Below, in pieces: positions 33,407 to 41,906 of a stretch of 64,000 nt of DNA. Source of the DNA: an uncultured Acetatifactor sp. (GTDB lineage: Bacteria > Bacillota > Clostridia > Lachnospirales > Lachnospiraceae); contig CAJTVB010000002.1 of assembly GCA_910579755.1 (NCBI GenBank), forward strand, positions 1 to 64,000, in the 5' to 3' direction. Position 1 is the first letter of the stretch; every line of letters starts with the position of its first letter. A program made the translations under genes and the position numbers. The notes under the pieces were generated by a model. It saw nothing but the letters and a program-made list of their open reading frames with translations. It searched no databases and was not told the origin of the DNA.

Positions 33407-34861
33407 ATGCGGCTCTGGCAGAAGATTTTTTTGCTGACGCTGGTTCTCACCACGCTGGCAGTATACGGAATTTCTCTGATGCTTTTGACCCGCAGTCAGA
33501 AAAACAGCCTTCTGCTGGCCAGGGAAAAAGCCCAGGCCCTGTGCAGCGCCGCGGCGGCAGAGCTGGGGCGTCTGATCCAGGAGGAAAGGGAAAGCAGCGG
33601 TCATCTGCTTATGACAAAGGCGGAACGGGAGCGCGTATTTACAGAATTTTGCCGCACGCAGGAAGAGGGGATTGCCATTCGGCTGTCAGAAGAGGCATTG
33701 TTCTGCGAAACGCTTCCTTCATGGGAGAACCAGGGCAGACATACAGCGTTGATTCTGGGAGAGGAAGCGGCCCGGATAGAGGTGAGAGAACCGGCCTTTT
33801 GGGAAGGCCGATTTTACTATATGACATTGGAAATGGACGTGACGGAGCTGACAGCCGGTTTCCGGGAGGAGCTGAGGTTTTGCCAGTGGGTGGGAGGAGC
33901 GGTATCACTGACCATAGCTTTTGTGCTGCTGCTCTCCATTTTGTGGCTGACCCTTCCGTTAAAACGGCTGGAAGCGGCCACAAAGCGGATTGCTGCAGGA
34001 GATTACCAATATCGCGTAAGTGTGAAGGGCCATGATGAGATCGGAGAATTGTCCCGGCATATGAATGCCATGTCGGAGGAAATCCAAAGGAATATCAATC
34101 AGGTGGAGGAGACTGTCAAAAACCGGGAGACCTTTATCGCCAATATGTCCCATGAGCTGAAGACTCCTCTCACCTCAATTCTGGGCTTTGCGGATATTCT
34201 GACCATTAAGGGAGATATGACCCAGCAGGAGCGGCGTGAATATGCCGCTGTCATTGCCGCGGAGGCCAGGCGGCTGAAGCTGTTGTCCTCCAGACTCATG
34301 GAGCTGGTTTCTCTGCAGGAGACAGAGCTTGTTCTGCATCCGGTCAATCTGAAGGAGCTGACGGAAAAAGCAGTGGAGGTGTTTACGCCGGTGTGTGTGG
34401 AGCGGCAATGCGCTGTCCGAAGCCGGCTGCTGTCGATTTGGGTTCAGGCGGATGAGGCGCTGCTCATGTCGCTTTTGCTGAATCTGCTTGATAATGCGCT
34501 GAAGGCCTCCGAACCGGGGCAGCAGATTGATATTATCATAAAAAAGGCACAGACGGAGGCGGTAATCCAGGTTCAGGATCAGGGAATCGGCATTCCCCGG
34601 GATCAGCTGGAGCATGTGACGGAAGCCTTTTATATGGTAGATAAAGCCCGTTCCAGAAAAAGCGGTGGTTCCGGGATCGGTCTTTCTCTGTGTAAGGCCA
34701 TCGCACAGGCGCATCATGGAACCCTTGAAATTGAGAGCCGACAGAGCGGCGGAACCAGGGTTACGCTGCGTCTTCCGGCCCAAATTCCGGCGGAAGAGTC
34801 CAGGCAGGGTTGTTTCGATAACGGAAAGGAGGGCCCGCCCGGTGTGGGCGCGGGGGTATAA
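33407..34861 (+). CDS. Sensor histidine kinase with HAMP domain
   Basis: A 484-residue membrane kinase: helix at about 5-28, an extracellular domain of about 130 residues, second helix at about 160-182, HAMP linker, then HisKA with the phosphorylated histidine in FIANMSHELKTPLTS, and HATPase with the N box LLNLLDNALKAS and G boxes DQGIGIPRDQ and GGSGIGLSL. GGGAGGAGTG precedes the ATG. The ligand of the sensor domain is not deducible. Confidence 0.92.
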   Translation: MRLWQKIFLLTLVLTTLAVYGISLMLLTRSQKNSLLLAREKAQALCSAAAAELGRLIQEERESSGHLLMTKAERERVFTEFCRTQEEGIAIRLSEEALFCETLPSWENQGRHTALILGEEAARIEVREPAFWEGRFYYMTLEMDVTELTAGFREELRFCQWVGGAVSLTIAFVLLLSILWLTLPLKRLEAATKRIAAGDYQYRVSVKGHDEIGELSRHMNAMSEEIQRNINQVEETVKNRETFIANMSHELKTPLTSILGFADILTIKGDMTQQERREYAAVIAAEARRLKLLSSRLMELVSLQETELVLHPVNLKELTEKAVEVFTPVCVERQCAVRSRLLSIWVQADEALLMSLLLNLLDNALKASEPGQQIDIIIKKAQTEAVIQVQDQGIGIPRDQLEHVTEAFYMVDKARSRKSGGSGIGLSLCKAIAQAHHGTLEIESRQSGGTRVTLRLPAQIPAEESRQGCFDNGKEGPPGVGAGV

Positions 34862-34863
34862 AT

Positions 34864-35721
34864 TTGAAAAAAGTATCAATGATTATCACCCTTCTGCTGG
34901 CGTTTTTAGTTCTGGGAGCCGGGATCGCGGGACTTCCGGCGGTTTATTCTGTTTTTTTCGATCCTGAGGCGGCAGTGGAGGAAGACCTTCCGCAGACAAA
35001 GGAGGCTGAGGAGGCGGCGGACCGCTTTATGAAGTTGCTGCAATATCCCCTGTGGGAGGAGTCGGAACCTCTTACCCGGGAGGAAATAAGCCTTTTTGGG
35101 GAGAGCGCCGGAGATAATGTAAACAGTATGGTCAGCTTTCCCGGGCAGGGAATGTATCAACGGCTTTTTGAGCTGGTGGGTAAGGAGGCTGACGACAGCC
35201 TGTGGGATAAGCTTTCCCGTCGTAAGGGCGGGGGAGGTTATATTCTGCGCACCGCTTTCGAGGAGGACGGAAGAGAATATTTTTTGGCGGCGGCTTTTGA
35301 CGGAAATGAGATTCCTTTTCTGGTTCTTTGTCAAAATACAAGAGAGCCCTCCGGGGAAGAGGTACGGGAGGCAGCGGCAGCTTTGCAGGCCCTCGCCGCG
35401 GACCCGGGCGATACGCTGCTGCAGGATTACCTTGAGAAGATCGACGCTGTCTATGAGCGCTGTGACAGTCATTGGATCCATCGTGTAAGGCTGTATCTTT
35501 CAATTCAGCCGGAAAGCGAAAGGATGCAGGAGCTTCCGGAACGGATACCGTTGGGAAGGTGCTGTGAGCAGGGGGACTGGCAGGCGAGTATGAGTAACGG
35601 AAAAGGAGTTCTTGTGTGTGTTATGGGACAGGGAAGTCTGGTACTGTATTATGACGCTGCAGAAGGATGCTTTTGCGGATACCGGCTCCTTTTGGGCGAA
35701 GCAGAGTTTATAAATTACTAA
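34864..35721 (+). CDS. Membrane-anchored extracytoplasmic protein of a two-component operon
   Basis: A 285-residue protein of no family I recognise. It starts with TTG two bases after the kinase stop (GGGGGT upstream), and has one N-terminal hydrophobic helix (residues about 6-28) followed by an acidic extracellular domain. The tight coupling to the kinase suggests that it modulates or is the input of the sensor, as YycH- or lipoprotein-type accessory proteins do for other kinases. This is an inference from context only. Confidence 0.65.
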   Translation: MKKVSMIITLLLAFLVLGAGIAGLPAVYSVFFDPEAAVEEDLPQTKEAEEAADRFMKLLQYPLWEESEPLTREEISLFGESAGDNVNSMVSFPGQGMYQRLFELVGKEADDSLWDKLSRRKGGGGYILRTAFEEDGREYFLAAAFDGNEIPFLVLCQNTREPSGEEVREAAAALQALAADPGDTLLQDYLEKIDAVYERCDSHWIHRVRLYLSIQPESERMQELPERIPLGRCCEQGDWQASMSNGKGVLVCVMGQGSLVLYYDAAEGCFCGYRLLLGEAEFINY

Positions 35722-35777
35722 AATCAAAATCTTTGCAAAATTTTTGCATTTTTTGGGGGATTTCCTTAGAAAAAGTC

Positions 35778-35786
35778 TGATATCAT
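35778..35786 (+). promoter_or_regulatory. Possible extended -10 promoter of the DUF4352-like lipoprotein
   Basis: TGATATCAT is an extended -10 (TGnTATCAT) about 60 bases before the start codon. A matching -35 at the right distance is not evident, so this is tentative. Confidence 0.3.
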
Positions 35787-35847
35787 GTCTCCAGCCGTGA
35801 AGCAGGGCAGAAATACCTGATAAAAAGCTTCGGCATGGAGGGTTAAT

Positions 35848-36675
35848 ATGAAAAGAAAATGGATAGCAGCAATAATGGTTGTTTCAATGCTGGCCGGGAT
35901 GTGCGGATGCGCCGGCGCCGGGCCGGAAGCCCCGGAGGGCGGGGACTTGGAAGACAGTCAGACGGGATCTTTGGCAGACTCTCAGCCGTCAGCCGATGAT
36001 CGGTCTTTTGGAGATTTCCAGCCCTCAGTCGATGGCCAGCCGTCCGGAGCTTCCCAGCCTGCTCAGGATTCCGGAACTGTAACAGGAACGGAACCGGATG
36101 ATTTGCCGGAGGTGTATGTGCCGGCTTTATATGTGAGTGAGGAAGGCATTTTACAGATTGATGATACTGCCGTGGTGGATGGGATATCCTATCATGTGGA
36201 GAGAGTGGAATATACGGAAAAATTCGGAGACAGAGATCTGACGCACCTGAATGATGGTCTCAAGCCTGTGGACGACCAGGGAAGCTTTGTGGATGGAACC
36301 CGCTATTTGTTTCTGACGATCACCTTTACCAATACTACGGATGAAACCCGGGAGATTTGGAGGAACCAGGGCGGTATCTATACGATCAGCTCCCAGATGG
36401 AGACGATTCATGTGAGCGGTGAAGCAGTCTATTATGACGTTTACTGGGAGGGAGGCACCGGGGCGGACTGCCATCATTGGGTGCTGGAGCCGGGGGAATC
36501 CGTCACCAGCGAGGTGGGATGGTATGTAGACATAGCCGCGCAAAAGGCCGAGTATTCCTCATGGGAGGAGTGCTTCGGCTCTGGTGGAAGCATTCCCTTG
36601 TACTACATGGTCAAGCTGTATGACGGAGATAATGAAGGAAGCTATTTTATTGATCTGGGAGTACAGGCGGAGTGA
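35848..36675 (+). CDS. DUF4352/DUF5067-like lipoprotein
   Basis: A 275-residue lipoprotein with lipobox MCGC (cysteine near residue 21). A repetitive Ser/Pro/Asp-rich linker (repeats of the type ADSQPSADD, GDFQPSVDG) spans residues 30-85. The folded part is an immunoglobulin-like beta-sandwich (RYLFLTITFTNTTDETREIW, WVLEPGESVTSEVGWYVD) as in DUF4352-type domains, which are extracytoplasmic and of unclear function. GGAGGG precedes the ATG. It is probably monocistronic and converges on TauE/SafE. Confidence 0.75.
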   Translation: MKRKWIAAIMVVSMLAGMCGCAGAGPEAPEGGDLEDSQTGSLADSQPSADDRSFGDFQPSVDGQPSGASQPAQDSGTVTGTEPDDLPEVYVPALYVSEEGILQIDDTAVVDGISYHVERVEYTEKFGDRDLTHLNDGLKPVDDQGSFVDGTRYLFLTITFTNTTDETREIWRNQGGIYTISSQMETIHVSGEAVYYDVYWEGGTGADCHHWVLEPGESVTSEVGWYVDIAAQKAEYSSWEECFGSGGSIPLYYMVKLYDGDNEGSYFIDLGVQAE

Positions 36676-36689
36676 TTCAGACACTCCGC
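36667..36689. terminator. Hairpin between convergent lipoprotein and TauE/SafE genes
   Basis: GCGGAGTG and CACTCCGC form a perfect 8-base stem around ATTCAGA and include the lipoprotein stop codon. Neither side has a convincing T run. It sits within the 21-base convergent gap and may serve both transcripts weakly. Confidence 0.4.
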
Positions 36690-36696
36690 AGAAGTC

Positions 36697-37470
36697 TTAC
36701 AATCTTGAAAAAATCATGATGGCCAGTCCCAGTATCACCAGGATGACGCCGGTGGCGCGGTTCAGGGTCTTGGGCTGGGCCTTATTGGCAAAAACAGCGG
36801 CGATCCGCGCCCAAAGAAGGGTGAACACCACGCACAGTGCCCACACGGTCCAGTCCGGGGCGCTTCCAATGGCGAAATGGGAGACCGCCCCTGTCAGCGC
36901 GGTAAAGGTCATGATAAACACGCTGGTTCCCACGGCAGTTTTCAGCTCATAGCCCAGAACAGAGGTGAGAATCAACAGCATCATCATTCCGCCGCCGGCG
37001 CCGACGAAGCCGCAGATAAAGCCGATCATTACGCCGCATATGACGGACTGCAGCGCCCGTTTTCCGGCGGAGGTATCCTTCATGGCCTCCTTTGTGGTCA
37101 TCACCGGTCTTACGATAAATTTAATCCCCAGCAGGAAGGTCATGAATACGGAAAAGCCGCCCATAGTGGCAGGCGGAACCAGGCTTGCGACATAGCTTCC
37201 CACTACGGTGAAGGTCAGGACGCTTCCCATCATGATCAGACCGTTTTTAATGTCCAGGTTTTTATTTTTTCCATAGGTATAGGCGGACACGGCGCTGGCC
37301 AGCACATCCGAGGACAGTGCGATTCCCACTGCCATATAGGGCTCCATATCCAGAAAGGTAATGAGCATGGGGCTGATAACCGCCGCCGCGCTCATGCCGG
37401 CGAAGCCTGTTCCCAGGCCGGCTCCCATGCCTGCAAAAAAGGTGATAATTACAGTCAGCAGCAGATCCAT
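36697..37470 (-). CDS. TauE/SafE-family anion exporter
   Basis: A 257-residue membrane protein with seven to eight helices and the family's paired glycine-rich N- and C-terminal repeats (FFAGMGAGLGTGFAGMSAA near the start, GFICGFVGAGGGMMMLLIL in the middle). Such proteins export sulfite, sulfoacetate or related organosulfonates. The start is one base after the MarR stop, so the two form an operon and MarR is likely to control its expression. Confidence 0.88.
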   Translation of the reverse strand: MDLLLTVIITFFAGMGAGLGTGFAGMSAAAVISPMLITFLDMEPYMAVGIALSSDVLASAVSAYTYGKNKNLDIKNGLIMMGSVLTFTVVGSYVASLVPPATMGGFSVFMTFLLGIKFIVRPVMTTKEAMKDTSAGKRALQSVICGVMIGFICGFVGAGGGMMMLLILTSVLGYELKTAVGTSVFIMTFTALTGAVSHFAIGSAPDWTVWALCVVFTLLWARIAAVFANKAQPKTLNRATGVILVILGLAIMIFSRL

Positions 37471-37471
37471 T

Positions 37472-37912
37472 TCAGACGCCTCCTTTGATGATCCGGTTGA
37501 GATTGGTCTCCATCATACGAATCACTCTGTAAAAGTTTTCCCGGGATTCCCCGTCCACATCCTTAAAGATATCCTCAAAAAAGGCTGCCTGCAGCCGCCG
37601 CCCCTGATCGATAATAGGCCCGGCCTTCGGGGTGCATGTCAGAATGGTTTTCCGCCGGTCACCGGGAAAGGACTGCCTGTCCAGATAGCCTTCCCGTACC
37701 AGCCTGTCCACATTAACGGATACCAGATTTGCCTTGAGTCCCCGCAGCTCCACGATATCCTTGGCTGTATTGTAGGCCGGATTATTGGCCAGAAACATGA
37801 GAATATCGAAGGCCGTGGGCGGGATCTGCATTTCATGGCAGAAGGAATTGCACCGGATCCGGTAGGACTGAAAAAGATTATGAGCAAATTCTATGCTTAC
37901 TTTCTGCTGCAT
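37472..37912 (-). CDS. MarR-family transcriptional regulator
   Basis: A 146-residue winged-helix repressor. The ATG at 37912 follows AGGAGG; the 15 extra codons to 37957 have no support. The recognition region is DIVELRGLKANLVSVNVDRLVREG and the wing RQSFPGDRRKT is clear. It precedes and probably regulates the TauE/SafE exporter. Palindromes around 37967-37987 are likely autoregulatory operators. Confidence 0.88.
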   Translation of the reverse strand: MQQKVSIEFAHNLFQSYRIRCNSFCHEMQIPPTAFDILMFLANNPAYNTAKDIVELRGLKANLVSVNVDRLVREGYLDRQSFPGDRRKTILTCTPKAGPIIDQGRRLQAAFFEDIFKDVDGESRENFYRVIRMMETNLNRIIKGGV

Positions 37913-37966
37913 TGTGCTCCTCCTGCTGGCTATTTCGGAATACACCGGAAGGTTCATTTACAAAAC

Positions 37967-37987
37967 ATTCATATTTGAATATTTCAA
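37967..37987. promoter_or_regulatory. Overlapping palindromes, candidate MarR operator
   Basis: ATTCA-TATT-TGAAT (37967-37980) and TTGAA-TAT-TTCAA (37975-37987) are two overlapping inverted repeats just downstream of the -10 of the marR promoter, where a bound repressor would block transcription. Confidence 0.55.
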
Positions 37988-37996
37988 TTTTGAAGT

Positions 37997-38025
37997 ATAT
38001 TAGCATGTTCTTTATTGAATGTCAA
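37997..38025 (-). promoter_or_regulatory. Promoter of the MarR-TauE operon
   Basis: On the minus strand TTGACA and TAATAT are separated by exactly 17 bases, about 85 bases before the marR start. Confidence 0.8.
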
Positions 38026-38054
38026 TAGTTGCTTAATTATTATACAATTTTCGA

Positions 38055-38083
38055 TTGTCAAGTGATTCCAGGTAGATTATACT
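38055..38083 (+). promoter_or_regulatory. Promoter of the raffinose/sucrose operon
   Basis: TTGTCA and TATACT are separated by 17 bases, 43 bases before the GH36 start. A catabolite-response-like element overlaps its downstream end. Confidence 0.65.
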
Positions 38084-38096
38084 GAAAGCGATATGA
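38083..38096 (+). promoter_or_regulatory. Possible catabolite response element (cre)
   Basis: TGAAAGCGATATGA matches the CcpA cre consensus TGWAARCGYTWNCW at 12 of 14 positions and lies at the expected transcription start, a place where CcpA binding represses. Confidence 0.45.
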
Positions 38097-38125
38097 AATG
38101 AAATGCAGAAAGGAAGGTTGCGCCC

Positions 38126-40315
38126 ATGGCGATTAAGGTAAGCGGAGAAAGACTATTTACGCTGCAGACAAAGGACAGCAGCTATCAGATGTATGCGGAC
38201 GAGAAGGACGTTTTGCTGCACACCTACTATGGCAGGAGGATTGACGGGGAAAATCTGGCGGAGCTGATTGTCCGGGGAGACGTGGGGTTTTCCGGAAATC
38301 CGCCCCAGGCACAGGGAGATCGAAGCTATTCTCTGGACTGTCTTCCCCAGGAGCTGCCCTCCAGCGGCGTGGGAGATTACCGGGAGGACTGTATCCGGCT
38401 TCGTCATGCGGACGGAAGCACGGCGGCGGACTTTCGGTTTGAGAGCTATGAGGTTCTGCCCGGTTCCTACCGGATTCCGGGAATGCCCGCTTTGTACGAC
38501 AATGAAAAGGAAAAGGGCGAGACCCTGGTGATCTCCATGCGGGAGGCGGCTTCCTCCATAGTGGTCCGCCTTTATTACGGAGTGTTTGAGGAGGAGAATG
38601 TGATCACCAGGGCGGTCCGGGTGGAAAACCGGGGAAAGGAGCCTGTGTATTTGGACAAGTGCCTTTCCTGCTGTCTGGATTATTCCTTCGGTGAGCTGGA
38701 GCTTATGACCTTTGTGGGGCGGCATGCCATGGAGCGCACAGTGGAGAGAAATCCCGTGGGACATACAAAGCTGGAAATCGGCAGTATACGGGGCGCCTCC
38801 AGCCATCAGTACAATCCCGCGGCGATTCTGTGCAGTCCCGGGACAACTGAGGACTGGGGTGACTGCTGGGGAATGTGTCTGGTATACAGCGGCAATTTCA
38901 TTTTTTCCGCCCAGCAGGACCAGAGAGGCCTGATCCGGGCGGTAATGGGAATCCATCCCACGCAGTTTTGCTTTTGCCTGAAGGAGGGGGAGGCCTTCGA
39001 CGCACCCCAGGTGATTCTCAGCCATTCCGGTCAGGGACTGGCCAGGCTGTCACACCAGTACCACCGGATTCTGCGGGAGCATATGTGCCGTGGAAAATAT
39101 CGGGATGTAAAGCGCCCCGTACTGATCAACAACTGGGAGGCCACCTATTTCGACTTTGATCAGGAGAAGCTTCTGGCCATAGCCGAAAAGGCCGCCGGCC
39201 TGGGCATTGAAATGCTGGTGCTGGACGACGGATGGTTCGGAAAGAGAAATGATGACAACAGCGGACTGGGCGACTGGTTTGTGAATGAAAAAAAGCTGGG
39301 AGGCAGTCTGCAGCAGCTGGGAGAGAAAATTCACCAAATGGGCATGAAATTCGGGCTGTGGTTTGAGCCGGAGATGATTTCCGAGGACAGCGATCTGTAC
39401 CGGGAGCACCCGGACTGGGCGTTTCAGATCCCCGGCAGGCAGCCCAACCGTTCCCGGAACCAGCTTGTGCTTGACATGAGCCGGCAGGAGGTGCGGGAGT
39501 ATCTTTTGGAGCGGATGACGAATATTTTGTCAAAGGCTCCCATCGACTATGTGAAGTGGGATATGAACAGAAGCGTGTGTGATATCTACAGCCACGGCGG
39601 ATACTCTGCGGGTGAGGTGTACCACCGGCATATTCTGGGGGTTTATGACCTGCTGGAGCGCCTGCTGGAGCGTTTCCCTCATTTGCTTCTGGAGGGCTGC
39701 AGCGGAGGCGGCGGACGGTTTGATGCGGCCATGCTCTATTATTCCCCCCAGATCTGGTGCAGCGATAACACGGATGCGGTAAACCGTCTGAGTATTCAGT
39801 ATGGCACCTCCTTCTTTTATCCCGTAAGCGCTGTGGGCTCCCACGTTTCCGCGGTGCCCAATCATCAGACCGGAAGGAGCGTTCCCTTCCGCACCAGAGG
39901 GCATGTGGCCCTGGCCGGAAGCTTTGGTTACGAGCTGGATCTGAACCGGGTGACGCAGGAAGAGCAGGAGCAGGTGAAGGAGCAGATCGCCCAGTTTCAT
40001 GAGTATTATGAGCTGACTCATACCGGCAGCTATTACCGGCTGTCGGAGCCGGCTGGAAGGCTCTGTGCCTGGGCCTTTGTGGATGAAAGGAAGGACAGGG
40101 CGCTGGTGACCCTTGTAATGACCTCTGCGGAGGGGAACCCGGCGCCGGTGCATCTTAAGGTGAAGGGACTTGATCCGGACAGGCAGTATCGCTGCAGTCT
40201 GAGCGGAGCGGTGCGCAGCGGAAGAACCTGGATGAACGGCGGGCTGACGCTTCCCTGGACACCTGGAGAGTACGAGAGTCTGCTGATTTTGTTTGAAGGA
40301 ATGGAGGTAAGATAA
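38126..40315 (+). CDS. GH36 alpha-galactosidase
   Basis: A 729-residue cytoplasmic enzyme hydrolysing terminal alpha-1,6-galactose of raffinose, stachyose and melibiose. The N-terminal beta-sandwich is followed by a TIM barrel with the nucleophile D479 in YVKWDMNRS and the acid/base D547 in WCSDNTDAVNRL; the GCSGGGGRFD substrate loop is intact. The length is that of the tetrameric AgaA/RafA group. AGGAAGG precedes the ATG. It leads an operon with GH32 and fructokinase, so raffinose would be converted first to galactose and sucrose, then to glucose and fructose 6-phosphate. Confidence 0.95.
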   Translation: MAIKVSGERLFTLQTKDSSYQMYADEKDVLLHTYYGRRIDGENLAELIVRGDVGFSGNPPQAQGDRSYSLDCLPQELPSSGVGDYREDCIRLRHADGSTAADFRFESYEVLPGSYRIPGMPALYDNEKEKGETLVISMREAASSIVVRLYYGVFEEENVITRAVRVENRGKEPVYLDKCLSCCLDYSFGELELMTFVGRHAMERTVERNPVGHTKLEIGSIRGASSHQYNPAAILCSPGTTEDWGDCWGMCLVYSGNFIFSAQQDQRGLIRAVMGIHPTQFCFCLKEGEAFDAPQVILSHSGQGLARLSHQYHRILREHMCRGKYRDVKRPVLINNWEATYFDFDQEKLLAIAEKAAGLGIEMLVLDDGWFGKRNDDNSGLGDWFVNEKKLGGSLQQLGEKIHQMGMKFGLWFEPEMISEDSDLYREHPDWAFQIPGRQPNRSRNQLVLDMSRQEVREYLLERMTNILSKAPIDYVKWDMNRSVCDIYSHGGYSAGEVYHRHILGVYDLLERLLERFPHLLLEGCSGGGGRFDAAMLYYSPQIWCSDNTDAVNRLSIQYGTSFFYPVSAVGSHVSAVPNHQTGRSVPFRTRGHVALAGSFGYELDLNRVTQEEQEQVKEQIAQFHEYYELTHTGSYYRLSEPAGRLCAWAFVDERKDRALVTLVMTSAEGNPAPVHLKVKGLDPDRQYRCSLSGAVRSGRTWMNGGLTLPWTPGEYESLLILFEGMEVR

Positions 40316-40317
40316 GC

Positions 40318-41811
40318 ATGGTAAGTCAAACCCTGCGGGAAGCCAGAAAATATGAGGAAATGACAGAGGGAAAAATAAACAGGGAGGAACGTCCGGCCTT
40401 TCATCTTGCGGCCAGGGTGGGATGGATGAACGATCCCAATGGTTTTTCCTTTTATCAAGGGGAATATCATCTATTTTATCAATATCATCCCTACAGCTCC
40501 TATTGGGGGCCCATGCACTGGGGACATGCCGTGAGCAGTGATCTTCTGCACTGGAGGCAGCTTCCCGCCGCTTTGGCCCCGGATTCTGCCTATGACAGGG
40601 ACGGATGCTTTTCCGGAAGCGCCGAGACGCTTTCCGACGGCAGGCAGCTTTTGATGTATACGGGAGTCTTGAAGGAGACTCAGCCGGATGGCAGAAGCAG
40701 GGAAGTCCAGACCCAGTGCGTTGCGGTGGGCAACGGTCTGGACTACGAAAAATTTTCAGGGAATCCGGTTCTTACCGAAAAGGATCTGCCGGAGGGCGGC
40801 AGCAGGTTTGATTTTAGAGATCCTAAAATGTGGAGAGAGGCGGACGGAAGCTTCCGCTGCGTGGCCGGAAACTGTAACGGGGAAGGGGACGGACGCGTTC
40901 TGCTGTTTCGCAGTCAGGACGGCTTTCAGTGGAATTTCGAAAGGGTTCTGGCGGAAAATGGGGGGCGCTTTGGCAGAATGTGGGAATGTCCGGATTTCTT
41001 TTCTCTGGACGGCTTTCATGTGCTGCTGACCAGTCCCCAGGATATGATGCCAAAGGGCTTTGAGTATCATAATGGAAACGGAACTCTGTGTCTGGTGGGG
41101 CACTTGAATCCTGAAACCGGAGATTTTGTGGAGGAACATGATCAGGCGGTTGACTACGGCATAGATTTTTATGCGCCTCAGACGGTGCTGGCCCCCGACG
41201 GCAGGCGGATCATGATCGGCTGGATGCAGAACTGGGACACCTGTAACCTGCGTTCTCAGGAGCATAGCTGGTTCGGCCAGATGTCCCTTCCCAGAGAGCT
41301 GGCCATCCGGGAGGATAAACGGCTGATTCAGAAGCCTGTCAGAGAGCTGGACCAGCTGCGGTGCGGCCAGGTTCGTCATGAGAATGTGCCGGTGAAGGAC
41401 GAGACAATCTGCCTGGAGGGAGTAGAGGGCAGGCAGGTGGACGTGGAGCTGCTCATCCGTTCCTTGGATCCGGAGAAGGTTTACCGGAAATTTGCGGTGC
41501 GGTTTGCTCAGGATGAAATCTGCCACACGGCGGTGAGCTTTAGGCCCTATGAATCCATCATACGTTTGGACCGCAAGTTTTCCGGCTCCCGCAGGGCCAT
41601 CATCCACCAGCGCCGCTGTCAGGTGAACCATGACAACGGAACGCTGAAGCTTCGAATCATCCTGGACCGGAGAAGCGTGGAGGTATTTATCAACGACGGG
41701 GAGCATGTGATGAGCGCCGTGCTGGATACGGTACAGAGCGCCAGAGGATTTTCCTTTTTTGTGGATGGCGAAGCGGTCATAGATGTGGTAAAATATGAAC
41801 TGAAGATATGA
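40318..41811 (+). CDS. GH32 beta-fructofuranosidase (sucrose hydrolase) of the raffinose operon
   Basis: A 497-residue cytoplasmic enzyme starting 2 bases after the GH36 stop. Nucleophile D39 in WMNDPNG, FRDPK and WECPDFF motifs are all present. It shares its length, N-terminal MV(G/S)QTL-REARKYEE text and long central blocks with the GH32 at 25859, so one arose by duplication of the other or both from a common donor. In this operon it acts on the sucrose released from raffinose. Confidence 0.94.
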   Translation: MVSQTLREARKYEEMTEGKINREERPAFHLAARVGWMNDPNGFSFYQGEYHLFYQYHPYSSYWGPMHWGHAVSSDLLHWRQLPAALAPDSAYDRDGCFSGSAETLSDGRQLLMYTGVLKETQPDGRSREVQTQCVAVGNGLDYEKFSGNPVLTEKDLPEGGSRFDFRDPKMWREADGSFRCVAGNCNGEGDGRVLLFRSQDGFQWNFERVLAENGGRFGRMWECPDFFSLDGFHVLLTSPQDMMPKGFEYHNGNGTLCLVGHLNPETGDFVEEHDQAVDYGIDFYAPQTVLAPDGRRIMIGWMQNWDTCNLRSQEHSWFGQMSLPRELAIREDKRLIQKPVRELDQLRCGQVRHENVPVKDETICLEGVEGRQVDVELLIRSLDPEKVYRKFAVRFAQDEICHTAVSFRPYESIIRLDRKFSGSRRAIIHQRRCQVNHDNGTLKLRIILDRRSVEVFINDGEHVMSAVLDTVQSARGFSFFVDGEAVIDVVKYELKI

Positions 41812-41851
41812 AACGAGGAGTTACTGTTCACGGAGTGGTTTCGCGAGGGGC

Positions 41852-41874
41852 TTTTGTGCACTGTCTGCACAAAA
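41852..41874 (+). terminator. Intra-operon hairpin before fructokinase
   Basis: TTTTGTGCA and TGCACAAAA form a perfect 9-base stem with a CTGTC loop in the 95-base gap between GH32 and fructokinase. There is no T run after it, so it may be an mRNA-processing or attenuation structure or a protein-binding site. Confidence 0.35.
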
Positions 41875-41906
41875 ACCCGAAACAACGAGGAAGAATGGAG
41901 GCAGAT

